A DNA stretch of 61,457 nt from contig NZ_LZZM01000174.1 of assembly GCF_002006345.1 (NCBI RefSeq), positions 1 to 61,457 on the forward strand, in the 5' to 3' direction. Both the position numbers and the translations under genes were made by a program. Numbering within the stretch: the first letter of the stretch is position 1; every line of letters starts with the position of its first letter. Shown here in pieces: positions 17,885-26,210 of this stretch. A model generated the notes under the pieces. That model was not told the origin of the DNA and searched no databases. It saw only the letters and a list, made by a program, of their open reading frames with translations. The DNA is from Clostridium puniceum (GTDB taxonomy: Bacteria; Bacillota; Clostridia; Clostridiales; Clostridiaceae).

Positions 17885-18766
17885 TTAATAAATAACTTTT
17901 CCTTCAGCAACATTTTTTAAATGCTGTCCATAAGGACTTTTCCCATATTGCTCTGCACTTTCCAGTAGTGTTTCTTTATCAATCCAGCCATTTTTGTAAG
18001 AGATCTCTTCTAAACACGCAATTTTAAGCCCTTGCCTAGTTTCAATAACTTTTACATATTCAGCCGCTTCTGTTAAACTATCAACTGTTCCTGTATCAAG
18101 CCAGCCATATCCACGACCAAGGGTTATCACATCTAACTTTTCATTTTCAAGATAAACCTTATTTAAATCAGTAATTTCTAGTTCTCCCCTTGGCGATGGT
18201 TTTAGTTTCTTTGCGTATTCACATACCTTATTATCATAAAAATAAAGTCCTGTAACTGCATAATTAGATTTTGGCTTTACTGGCTTTTCTTCTAAGGATA
18301 TAGCTTTTCCATTTTCATCAAACTCTACTACTCCAAAACGCTCTGGATCATCTACATAATAACCAAAAACTGTTGCGCGTCCTTTATTTTCTACAGCTTT
18401 TTTCAAATGTTTTGTAAGTCCATTTCCATGGAATATGTTATCTCCAAGTATCATAGCACAATTATCATTACCAATGAACTCTTCTCCTAATATAAAAGCT
18501 TGTGCAAGTCCATCTGGAGATGGCTGCTCCTTATAAGATAAATTTATACCATATCTAGAACCATCACCTAATAACTTTTTAAAATTAGGTAAATCCTGTG
18601 GTGTTGAGATTATTAATATATCTCTAATTCCTGCTAACATCAACGTTGATAATGGATAATAAATCATGGGTTTATCATATACTGGCAAAAGCTGCTTTGA
18701 AGTTACCATAGTTAAAGGATAAAGTCTTGTTCCACTTCCGCCTGCTAGTATTATTCCCTTCGTCAA
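17885..18766 (-). CDS. rfbA: Glucose-1-phosphate thymidylyltransferase
   Basis: First enzyme of the dTDP-rhamnose pathway; it joins glucose-1-phosphate and dTTP. The nucleotidyltransferase signature [13 protein letters not shown] is at the N-terminus, with [21 protein letters not shown], the metal-binding LGDNIF and the YGWLDTG region of RmlA. The open frame extends to a GTG at 18775, but that GTG lies inside an AAGAAGTGAT sequence resembling an SD, so translation most likely starts at TTG 18764-18766, giving [10 protein letters not shown] and 293 residues. It is the first gene of the minus-strand operon; 412 bases separate it from the divergent plus-strand genes. I could not place its promoter with confidence. 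Confidence 0.95.
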   Translation of the reverse strand: MTKGIILAGGSGTRLYPLTMVTSKQLLPVYDKPMIYYPLSTLMLAGIRDILIISTPQDLPNFKKLLGDGSRYGINLSYKEQPSPDGLAQAFILGEEFIGNDNCAMILGDNIFHGNGLTKHLKKAVENKGRATVFGYYVDDPERFGVVEFDENGKAISLEEKPVKPKSNYAVTGLYFYDNKVCEYAKKLKPSPRGELEITDLNKVYLENEKLDVITLGRGYGWLDTGTVDSLTEAAEYVKVIETRQGLKIACLEEISYKNGWIDKETLLESAEQYGKSPYGQHLKNVAEGKVIY

Positions 18767-19098
18767 AAATATCACTTCTTTCTAGTATATTTAAAATTTA
18801 CAAATCATTACTTACAATGTTTATACTTTTATAATCCAACACTAAAATAATACATAGATAAATATAAAATTAACTTTAAATACTTATATGCATTATTTAA
18901 TACATTATTTTTGCATTCTACCTATAATTTTACCATATTCTAAAAAATAAATAAATGAATTTCATAATATTTGTCTATGGCAGTTATTTCAGCTACAGGA
19001 AAATAGCTATTAAATTTGTTATATTAAATCACAATGTTATTCACTTATAAATATCCAAATCAAGTCAATGAAAATCACATAACTATAACTTCAATTTA

Positions 19099-19127
19099 TT
19101 GCAAAATTCCTTCTAAAATGATATTAT
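19099..19127 (+). promoter_or_regulatory. Sigma-A-type promoter of the sugar transferase gene
   Basis: TTGCAA (19099-19104), 17-base spacer, TATTAT (19122-19127), about 50 bases before the start codon of the plus-strand gene at 19179. It is in the 412-base divergent region (18767-19178), in which nothing else was recognised. The words AATTTATTGCAA also precede the second plus-strand promoter at 22123. Confidence 0.65.
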
Positions 19128-19178
19128 ACAGCTAGTTAAGTTAGAAATATTTAATCTCATAATGGGAGGCTTATATTA

Positions 19179-20561
19179 ATGATAAAAGAAAATCAAACTT
19201 TGCTAAATAAATTTAATGCTGTTTCAGATATTATAATCTTATTTTTATCAATGATTTTTGCATATATAATTCGTTTTCATATATTTTCAGCAGATACCGA
19301 TTATATTAAAATAACTACCTATATTAAATTTTCAGTTATTATAGTTCCTATAAATCTTATTATCTTTAACTTTTTTAATCTTTATCATTCTTTTAGAACT
19401 ACCACCTTCATTAAAGAGTGTACTCAAATTATTAAAGCAAACACTATACTTACAGCAGTTTTACTTTCTTTATTATTTATTTTTAGACTTGTTGATATCT
19501 CCAGATGGGTTCTTATTATTTTTTATTTTGTAAACATTACTTTAATTATAACTAAGCGATTTATTTTAAGAAAAACTTTATCAAAATATCGTTCTAAAGG
19601 TTTAAATTTAAAGCATGTAATAATTGTTGGTGGTGGCGAGGTTGCAAATGAATATTTAGAAGTCATTAAAGGTAATAGACATTATGGTTACAATTATTCT
19701 GGATATGTTGCAAATAATTCAAATTTTAAAGGTGAAAAGCTTGGTAATTATGATGATTTATATGAGGTTTTAAATAAAAATAAACCTGATGAAGTGGTTT
19801 GCGCCCTTGACGTATCTGATGCAAAATTTATAGAAAATATAGTTTCAGATTGTGAAAAGACTGGTACTAAGATTTCTATAATTCCATTTTGTTATAAATA
19901 CATTCCAAGTCAGCCTTATATTGATCAAATTGGAAATATTCCTATTATTAATGTTAGAAGAATTCCTTTAGATAATTTAGGCAATGCATTTACCAAAAGA
20001 GCTATAGATATATTAGGTTCTCTTATTTTAATTATCTGTACAAGCCCTATAATGGTCGTTACTGCCATAATTATCAAATGCACTTCAAAAGGTCCTGTTA
20101 TCTTTAAACAAAACCGTGTAGGTTTAAATAAGACTATATTTACTATGTATAAATTTAGATCCATGAAAATTAACACTAAAGAAGAAACTGGTTGGAGCAC
20201 CAATGTTGATCCTAGAAAAACTAAATTTGGTTCTTTTATTCGTAAATTTTCTATAGATGAATTACCTCAATTTTTTAATGTATTAAAAGGTGATATGAGT
20301 TTAATAGGCCCTAGACCAGAGCTTCCTCACTTTGTTGATAATTTCAAAGATGAAATCCCTCTTTATATGGTAAAACATCAAATAAAACCAGGAATAACTG
20401 GGCTAGCCCAGGTTAATGGTTATAGAGGTGACACTTCAATTAAAAAGAGAATTGAATTTGATATATATTATATTGAAAATTGGAGTTTACTAATGGATAT
20501 AAGTATATTGTTTAAAACAGTTTTTAAAGGTCTTAAAAACAATGAACAACTTATTAAGTAA
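19179..20561 (+). CDS. Polyprenyl-phosphate sugar-1-phosphate transferase (WbaP/WcaJ-like)
   Basis: An initiating enzyme for glycan synthesis: it moves a hexose-1-phosphate from a nucleotide sugar to undecaprenyl phosphate. The 460 residues contain four N-terminal membrane helices (to about 130), a Rossmann-like middle domain (HVIIVGGGEVANEYL, about 148-250), a fifth hydrophobic segment (about 272-298), and a C-terminal bacterial sugar transferase domain (PF02397) with GPVIFKQNRVGLN, MYKFRSM, DELPQFFNVLKGDMSLIGPRPE and KPGITGLAQV. GGGAGG SD at 19164-19169. It begins the plus-strand cluster and presumably supplies the lipid-linked first sugar for the divergent operon. Confidence 0.93.
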   Translation: MIKENQTLLNKFNAVSDIIILFLSMIFAYIIRFHIFSADTDYIKITTYIKFSVIIVPINLIIFNFFNLYHSFRTTTFIKECTQIIKANTILTAVLLSLLFIFRLVDISRWVLIIFYFVNITLIITKRFILRKTLSKYRSKGLNLKHVIIVGGGEVANEYLEVIKGNRHYGYNYSGYVANNSNFKGEKLGNYDDLYEVLNKNKPDEVVCALDVSDAKFIENIVSDCEKTGTKISIIPFCYKYIPSQPYIDQIGNIPIINVRRIPLDNLGNAFTKRAIDILGSLILIICTSPIMVVTAIIIKCTSKGPVIFKQNRVGLNKTIFTMYKFRSMKINTKEETGWSTNVDPRKTKFGSFIRKFSIDELPQFFNVLKGDMSLIGPRPELPHFVDNFKDEIPLYMVKHQIKPGITGLAQVNGYRGDTSIKKRIEFDIYYIENWSLLMDISILFKTVFKGLKNNEQLIK

Positions 20562-20750
20562 TATTATAATACTTAATCCTATTCAAATATATAAACTCTG
20601 ATTAATTCATTCTGTTAAAAACATATATAAATTTTTAATTTTATAGTTCAAATAAAAATAGACTATCAGAGTATAGAAGTGAAAACTTATATTAATATAT
20701 ATATTAAATCTGTTTATTTTTTAATCATTTTCTTACTGGAGGATAATAAT

Positions 20751-21887
20751 ATGAAGAAAATACTTTTTTCAGCTTCAACCTTATCACATATAGAAAATTT
20801 TCATATTCCTTACCTAGAACAATTTAAGAAACAAGGATACATTATACATATTATGGGTAAACCTAATAATAAATCTGCCATTCCATATGTTGATAAGATC
20901 ATCCCTATTTCCTTTGAAAAAAATATGTTTTCAATTAAAAATATTATTATTTCATTTAGAATTTCTAAAGTAATAAAAGCTGAAAACTACGATATTATAA
21001 ACCTTCATACAGCACTTGCAGCTTTTTTTACAAGGCTTGGAATAATATTATCGTTCAAAAAGCCTAAATTAGTTATTAATACTGTTCATGGTTATTTATT
21101 TGATAGGAAGAGTTCTTTTTTAAAGAAAACAATTATGCTCTTAGCTGAAAAATTCACCAAGTGCGTTACTAACACTATAATTGTAATGAATTCTGAGGAT
21201 TATGACATTGCCGCAAAACACAAATTTTATAAAGACAATCTATATAAAATAGATGGAATGGGCATAGATTTATCCTCCTTCCAACCAACATCACTTGAAG
21301 ATAAAATTGCACTTAGAAAAGAACATTCTTTTAAAGATGATGATTTTCTGCTAGTTTATGTGGCTGAATTTTCTAAACGTAAAAACCAAAGATTTTTAAT
21401 ATCTTCAGTTAAAAGACTAATATCAGATGGTTTTACAAATATAAAACTAGTTTTACTTGGTGATGGGGCATTGCTAGAGGAATTAAAAAACTACGTTAAG
21501 GAGTTAGGTATTAGCAATAACGTAGTTTTTACTGGTTATACAAAAGATACTTGTACATACTATCAATTATCTGATATATGCGTCTCCTCAAGCCGAAGTG
21601 AAGGCTTACCCTTTAATATTATGGAAGCTATGAGTGTTGGATTACCTATAGTTGCATCTAATGTGAAAGGTCACTCTGATTTAGTTGTCCCTAATGAAAA
21701 TGGATTTTTATTTCAATATAATGATATTGATGAATTTTGCTGTTATATTAAAACCATATATGAAGATAAAAATTTATTAAGTAAAATGAATATTAAAAGC
21801 CAACAACTGGCAAAGTGTTACTCATTAGACACCGTTTTACCAAATACAGTTGATATTATTTGTAACGAATATAAATCTCATTTATAA
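20751..21887 (+). CDS. Family 4 glycosyltransferase
   Basis: A retaining GT-B enzyme of 378 residues. The N-terminal domain starts MKKILFSASTLSHIENFHIPYL; the C-terminal domain carries LLVYVAEFSKRKNQ, LLGDGALLEELK and the nucleotide-sugar E-x7-E region SSSRSEGLPFNIMEAMSVGLPIV (GT4 family). The frame is open from 20679, but ATG 20751 is chosen because GGAGGA lies 7-8 bases upstream and because it gives the canonical N-terminus. It is followed by a strong hairpin (21906-21944), so it ends a two-gene unit with the initiating transferase. Probably adds the second sugar; donor unknown. Confidence 0.9.
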   Translation: MKKILFSASTLSHIENFHIPYLEQFKKQGYIIHIMGKPNNKSAIPYVDKIIPISFEKNMFSIKNIIISFRISKVIKAENYDIINLHTALAAFFTRLGIILSFKKPKLVINTVHGYLFDRKSSFLKKTIMLLAEKFTKCVTNTIIVMNSEDYDIAAKHKFYKDNLYKIDGMGIDLSSFQPTSLEDKIALRKEHSFKDDDFLLVYVAEFSKRKNQRFLISSVKRLISDGFTNIKLVLLGDGALLEELKNYVKELGISNNVVFTGYTKDTCTYYQLSDICVSSSRSEGLPFNIMEAMSVGLPIVASNVKGHSDLVVPNENGFLFQYNDIDEFCCYIKTIYEDKNLLSKMNIKSQQLAKCYSLDTVLPNTVDIICNEYKSHL

Positions 21888-21905
21888 TAAGCATGTTTAT
21901 ATTTT

Positions 21906-21944
21906 AAATGTTCACTGTATATTTTAGAAATACAGTGAACATTT
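21906..21944 (+). terminator. Intrinsic terminator-like hairpin after the GT4 gene
   Basis: AAATGTTCACTGTAT (21906-21920) and ATACAGTGAACATTT (21930-21944) form a perfect 15-base stem with a 9-base loop about 20 bases past the stop codon. The following U-run is short, so termination may be partial. Confidence 0.75.
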
Positions 21945-22122
21945 GAAATTTAGCCAAATATTATATCCTACAAGCCATCTCTTAAAACATATAAATCAAC
22001 TTTTATTACTCCTAAAATATCTTTCATATGCATATTAAATAAATATATTTTACTTAATATGTTGAAATCTGAAATTTTCCTTAGTATTAATGTTAATCTA
22101 CTAATAGTAATATCCTAATTTA

Positions 22123-22151
22123 TTGCAATAGCTTACTTACAATGCTATAAT
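22123..22151 (+). promoter_or_regulatory. Sigma-A-type promoter with a long leader
   Basis: TTGCAA (22123-22128), exact 17-base spacer, TATAAT (22146-22151). Predicted start of transcription near 22158 leaves a leader of about 230 bases before the TTG start at 22392. No known riboswitch fold was recognised in the leader. Confidence 0.7.
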
Positions 22152-22391
22152 ATTAAATATTTGTATACTAATCTGATTAATTTACAAGAAGCTATAAAAT
22201 AAAACAATTTTAACCTATGAATATTTTATAAATATTCATTTTGCAACCTAGTTTTACAAAAGCATTATAACTTTTTGTAAGTTAATCACAAATTGGTGAT
22301 ATTCAATAAATAGCAAGTCTACAAACTTATATAATAGGCTTATTATTTTTAATATTTTGTACAAAAATAATAATTAGGATGTGTAAAAGAA

Positions 22392-24224
22392 TTGGAAAGT
22401 ATTAAAAATACTCAAAACAAAAAAAACATTAATTTTTTCTTTCCCGTTGCATTTATTTTGGCAATCGTACCTTTAATTGTTCGTATGACACCATTAACAC
22501 CTGACCAAGATACTCTTAATCTATTTGGAGCAAATTCTAAAAGTGATTTGTTTTCTCAAAGGAAAGCTTTTCTGTTACTAATTTTTTGTGTTATTTTGCT
22601 TGGTATCAGTGTAGTATTCTTCAAAAGAATATTTGAAAAAAGAGACAAGGTTATTAATTCAATTTTAATTGCAGCTAGTATATTCTTAATTTTTACTTTT
22701 CTTTCTACAGTGTTTTCTTCATATAGAGAAGTAGCTATTTGGGGAATGTTTGATAGAGCAGAAGGACTTATTACAATTATTTGTTATTTGATTTTGCTCA
22801 TATACTCAATTTATGCTTTCAAAACTACAAATGATTATAAATATGTAATTACTCCCATTCTCATTTTAGTTGCTATTAATGCTTTTTTAGGAATTTTCCA
22901 ATATGCTGGTCAAGATTTAATTAAAACTAATTTAGGTACTAAAATTGTTATTCCTAGTGAATATCAAACTCCTAATTCGAAAATGAATTTACTTTATGAA
23001 GCAGGAAAATTATATGGTACTCTATTCCATTACAACTATGTTGGCAGCTTTGTAGCTATTACTTTACCTATATTATTTTGTTTAACAATATTTGAAGATG
23101 AAGATATTATGCATAAATTATCTTTAGGAATTGGCACTTTACTTTCTGTATGGTTATTATTCGGAAGTACTTCCCGTGCTGGTATTATTGGTATTTTTGC
23201 TGCAACTGTTTTAGGAGTTGTTATATTTTGGAAATTAATTATTCAAAAATGGAAACCACTTTTAATATTTTTCGTTTCTATATTAGTCATAGCTACGGGT
23301 CTTAACTTTGCAACTAAAGGTTCTATTTTCGAGAGAATACCAACTTTAGCAAGTGATATATTAAGTGTTTTTAAAGATACTAGTGATTTTGATTATAAAG
23401 AACATACTCCAGTTAAGGATATAGTATATACCGATAAAGATGCACAAGTTATATTACAAAATGATACTTTAAAAATGTCTTATGAAAACAATCAATTTAT
23501 ATTTAAAAATTCAAAAGATGAAATTGTACCTTACGTAAAAACTGATAAAGTATATACCACCACTAATGAAAACTTTAAAAACATTACTCTTACCATTGCT
23601 AAAATGACTAATAAATCAACTAGAGCAGATGGTATTATTTTAAATATCAACAATCAGCCTACGTTTACCTTTGCTTTAAAAGATAATAACAGCATACATA
23701 TGTTTAATATAAATATTAATAAAGATGTTGATATAGAATATCCCGAAACTTTTGGTTTCAATGGTAAGGAAAAGCTCGGTTCTGCTAGAGGATATATTTG
23801 GTCAAGATCAATTCCTATGATTAAGAATAATCTAATCTTAGGCGGCGGACCTGATACTTTTGCTTTTAGATTCCCTCAAAATGATCTTATAGGCAAATAT
23901 TATGCATATGATGTCCCTAATATGGTGGTAGATAAACCACATAATCTTTATCTGCAAATTGCCTTAAATAATGGTTTTATTGCATTGTTGGCATTTTTAG
24001 CTATTATGATTATTTATATTGCTGATAGTGTTAAATTATACGCTTTCAAAAAATATTATGAGAAACCTCAAGTATTTGGTTCTGTAACCTGTCTTGGTGT
24101 TGTAGGATATTTATTTGCTGGACTTTTCAACGATTCAGTTGTCAGTGTGGCTCCCGTATTTTGGATAGTCTTAGGCATTGGAATTGCACTTAACTATATG
24201 AATAGAAAATCTTTAAAAGCATAA
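22392..24224 (+). CDS. O-antigen ligase/polymerase-like membrane protein (Wzy_C family)
   Basis: The 610 residues comprise about ten to twelve membrane helices and a large outside loop. The Wzy_C/WaaL core (PF04932) is visible in GSTSRAGIIGIFAATVLG and, after the loop, VVDKPHNLYLQIALNNGF with the conserved His. An Asp/Lys-rich, beta-like extracytoplasmic insert occupies roughly residues 315-455. These enzymes join glycan from undecaprenyl pyrophosphate to an acceptor or polymerise repeat units outside the cell. With an ABC exporter in the divergent operon, a ligase that attaches the exported chain to the wall or another carrier is attractive, but polymerase cannot be excluded. The start is TTG 22392-22394 with AGGAT about 10 bases upstream. 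Confidence 0.8.
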   Translation: MESIKNTQNKKNINFFFPVAFILAIVPLIVRMTPLTPDQDTLNLFGANSKSDLFSQRKAFLLLIFCVILLGISVVFFKRIFEKRDKVINSILIAASIFLIFTFLSTVFSSYREVAIWGMFDRAEGLITIICYLILLIYSIYAFKTTNDYKYVITPILILVAINAFLGIFQYAGQDLIKTNLGTKIVIPSEYQTPNSKMNLLYEAGKLYGTLFHYNYVGSFVAITLPILFCLTIFEDEDIMHKLSLGIGTLLSVWLLFGSTSRAGIIGIFAATVLGVVIFWKLIIQKWKPLLIFFVSILVIATGLNFATKGSIFERIPTLASDILSVFKDTSDFDYKEHTPVKDIVYTDKDAQVILQNDTLKMSYENNQFIFKNSKDEIVPYVKTDKVYTTTNENFKNITLTIAKMTNKSTRADGIILNINNQPTFTFALKDNNSIHMFNININKDVDIEYPETFGFNGKEKLGSARGYIWSRSIPMIKNNLILGGGPDTFAFRFPQNDLIGKYYAYDVPNMVVDKPHNLYLQIALNNGFIALLAFLAIMIIYIADSVKLYAFKKYYEKPQVFGSVTCLGVVGYLFAGLFNDSVVSVAPVFWIVLGIGIALNYMNRKSLKA

Positions 24225-24452
24225 ATATTTCACTCTGTAACTTTTACCGAATTAGTCTATAAACAGGAATCTAATACAAGTTTTAATTAATAAATTTTAT
24301 AGTTTGCATTATTAAAGCTGTATAGTAAATTTGAATCAATAAACTTTTGAGAATGTATATTAAATTGTTAATTATTCATACTATAAAATAAGTTTTATAG
24401 ATTTTTGATACTTCAAAATTTCTATACTTTGCTATATATATTAATAAAAAAG

Positions 24453-24491
24453 GAGTTATATCAAAATAGAATTTCCATTTTGATATAACTC
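24453..24491 (-). terminator. Strong bidirectional intrinsic terminator
   Basis: GAGTTATATCAAAAT (24453-24467) pairs perfectly with ATTTTGATATAACTC (24477-24491). On the minus strand the stem is followed by CCTTTTTT, a proper U-tract, just after the stop of the cell-wall protein gene at 24510. It may also stop plus-strand transcription from the ligase-like gene. Confidence 0.9.
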
Positions 24492-24509
24492 TTTTCCTTA
24501 TTCTTTTTA

Positions 24510-26084
24510 CTATACCATAGCTCCATCTTCCCCTAAGCGATATCCACTTACCTTTATATTCGAAGCCATTACACCACCTGGATAGAAGTAATACCATTTC
24601 CCATCATTGTTTTGGAACCATCCTGTTTTTATAGTTCCATTAGCATTGAAATAGTACCACGAGTTGCCTATATATTTCCAACCTATTTGCATAGATCCAT
24701 CTTCATTTAAATAATAGGTATTTGCACCTTCATATTGCCAGCCTGTACGCATACTTCCATCAAATCCAAGTTTATACCACTTACCATAACTTTTATCAAA
24801 AAACCAACTATTTGTCATAGGTTTTCCTAGGTCGTCATTGTATGTCCATTGACCATTGCTATTTTTTACCCATTGATTGGCTTTAGCTGCTGAATTTGCA
24901 GTATTAGTATTTCCTGAATTAGAATTACTGCTATTGTCAGTAGTAGTATTTGTGTTATTGGCATTAGTACTATTAGTCGTGTCTGTAAAAGTTCCTCTAT
25001 TTACAACAATAGTATATGTTCTTTCTTCGTAATCATCATCATCACTATCTTCATCGTTATTAACTTTTACCTTAATGATATTTTTACCTTTTTGTAAATA
25101 TACTCTTGAATTATAATTAGCATCTTTAACTTTATTACCGTTAACGCGAACAACATCATCATCATCATCTGGTTCTGCTTTAACTATAACGTTATCATAA
25201 TCTTCTTTGACATTTACCTCATAATAAGTAACCTTAGGTCTATAGTTTATGTCAATTCCAGAGTCATATAATTCTAAATTATCTAAATAAATAGAATCTT
25301 GACTTTCATCAATTTCGCCAGCTCCAGTATTTGTTGAAGGTGCTTTTACACCTCTGTATATATTTAAAGTATATGTTCTCTCATTATCATCATCATCTTC
25401 CACTGTTATTTTAATTACATTTTTCCCTTTATCTAAAGTTACCCATCTTTTGTAACTATCATCGTCATCTACTTCTGTTCCATCAATTTCTACAGTATCA
25501 TCATCATCATCTGGTTCTGCTTTAATTCTCACTTCATCAACAGAATCAGCTACTTCAATATTATACGTTCTTGTATTTCTAGAAAATGAAATGTCAGTTC
25601 CACTTACAGTTATATCATCTAAGTAAACATCATCATCGTCATCATCATCGTCATCGCTACTTGAGGAAGTTCCTCTAGTTATATATAAATAATATGTTGC
25701 TGAAGTCTTATCTCCACTTGGGTCTTTTACAGTTATTTTTATTTTATTTCTTCCTTTATCTAAGTCTACAGTTTTTTCACTTTCTCCTGTATCTGCAGTG
25801 TCTCCATCGATAGAAATCTCGTAATCACTTTCTTTACCTTCAGCTGTAATTTTAACTTCATCAACACTACTTTTTACCTTTACAGTAGCACTTGATTTTG
25901 TACTTGAAAATTTTACAGATCCTTTACTTGTATCTAATGATTTAAGAAGTGCATCATCACTAGACTTAAAAGATGCTGCATATGCTTCTTCTGTAATCAA
26001 ATTAATATGACTTGCTGGTTCTATTGCTGCAAAAGCAGAAATTACAAGTAAAGATGAAATTATTCGTTTAATTATTTTACTCAT
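24510..26084 (-). CDS. Secreted cell-wall-binding protein with three cadherin-like domains
   Basis: A 524-residue exported protein. Signal peptide 1-37 with probable cleavage after AYA. Three cadherin-like beta-sandwich domains (PF12733 type) at about 38-136, 148-247 and 262-366; each ends with a K-G-K/R-N-x-I-K-I/V strand, an Asp-rich turn and YTLNIYRG-type strand. A Ser/Asn/Thr-rich linker (about 367-395) leads to about five choline-binding-type repeats (PF01473, W-x-YY/F-x-DG-x-M-x-TGW) at 400-524. The repeats should anchor the protein non-covalently to wall polymers; poly-Asp loops suggest calcium binding (inference). SD GAGGGGG. No enzyme motif seen. Part of a six-gene family. Confidence 0.88.
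   Translation of the reverse strand: MSKIIKRIISSLLVISAFAAIEPASHINLITEEAYAASFKSSDDALLKSLDTSKGSVKFSSTKSSATVKVKSSVDEVKITAEGKESDYEISIDGDTADTGESEKTVDLDKGRNKIKITVKDPSGDKTSATYYLYITRGTSSSSDDDDDDDDDVYLDDITVSGTDISFSRNTRTYNIEVADSVDEVRIKAEPDDDDDTVEIDGTEVDDDDSYKRWVTLDKGKNVIKITVEDDDDNERTYTLNIYRGVKAPSTNTGAGEIDESQDSIYLDNLELYDSGIDINYRPKVTYYEVNVKEDYDNVIVKAEPDDDDDVVRVNGNKVKDANYNSRVYLQKGKNIIKVKVNNDEDSDDDDYEERTYTIVVNRGTFTDTTNSTNANNTNTTTDNSSNSNSGNTNTANSAAKANQWVKNSNGQWTYNDDLGKPMTNSWFFDKSYGKWYKLGFDGSMRTGWQYEGANTYYLNEDGSMQIGWKYIGNSWYYFNANGTIKTGWFQNNDGKWYYFYPGGVMASNIKVSGYRLGEDGAMV
25628..25656 (-). repeat. Trinucleotide tract encoding poly-Asp
   Basis: A CAT/CGT run on the plus strand (GAT/GAC codons on the minus strand) encodes nine consecutive Asp in the linker between the first and second cadherin-like domains. 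Mixing of GAT and GAC codons lowers, but does not remove, the chance of slippage. Confidence 0.7.
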
Positions 26085-26134
26085 ATTATTGTCCCCCTCT
26101 TAAATATAATTGTGATTTATGTCTTTATATACAA

Positions 26135-26161
26135 AAAGGATGAGGCTTAGCCTCATCCTTT
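26135..26161 (-). terminator. Intrinsic terminator of the 26211-28058 gene
   Basis: AAAGGATGAGGC (26135-26146), TTA loop, GCCTCATCCTTT (26150-26161): a perfect GC-rich stem followed on the minus strand by TTTTT. About 50 bases after the stop codon. Confidence 0.92.
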
Positions 26162-26210
26162 CTTAAATTGATAAACTATATTAATATATAGCTTGTCAAT
26201 TATTTAAATA

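Noticed and set aside
20679..20750. N-terminal extension of the GT4 protein as a membrane anchor (24 residues, hydrophobic)
   Set aside because: The GGAGGA at 20738-20743 fits the ATG at 20751, and no SD precedes 20679; the hydrophobic look comes from AT-rich DNA.
24376..24597. Minus-strand open frame of 73 codons across the terminator at 24453-24491
   Set aside because: It overlaps the end of the wall-protein gene in another frame, crosses a strong terminator and has no ribosome binding site.
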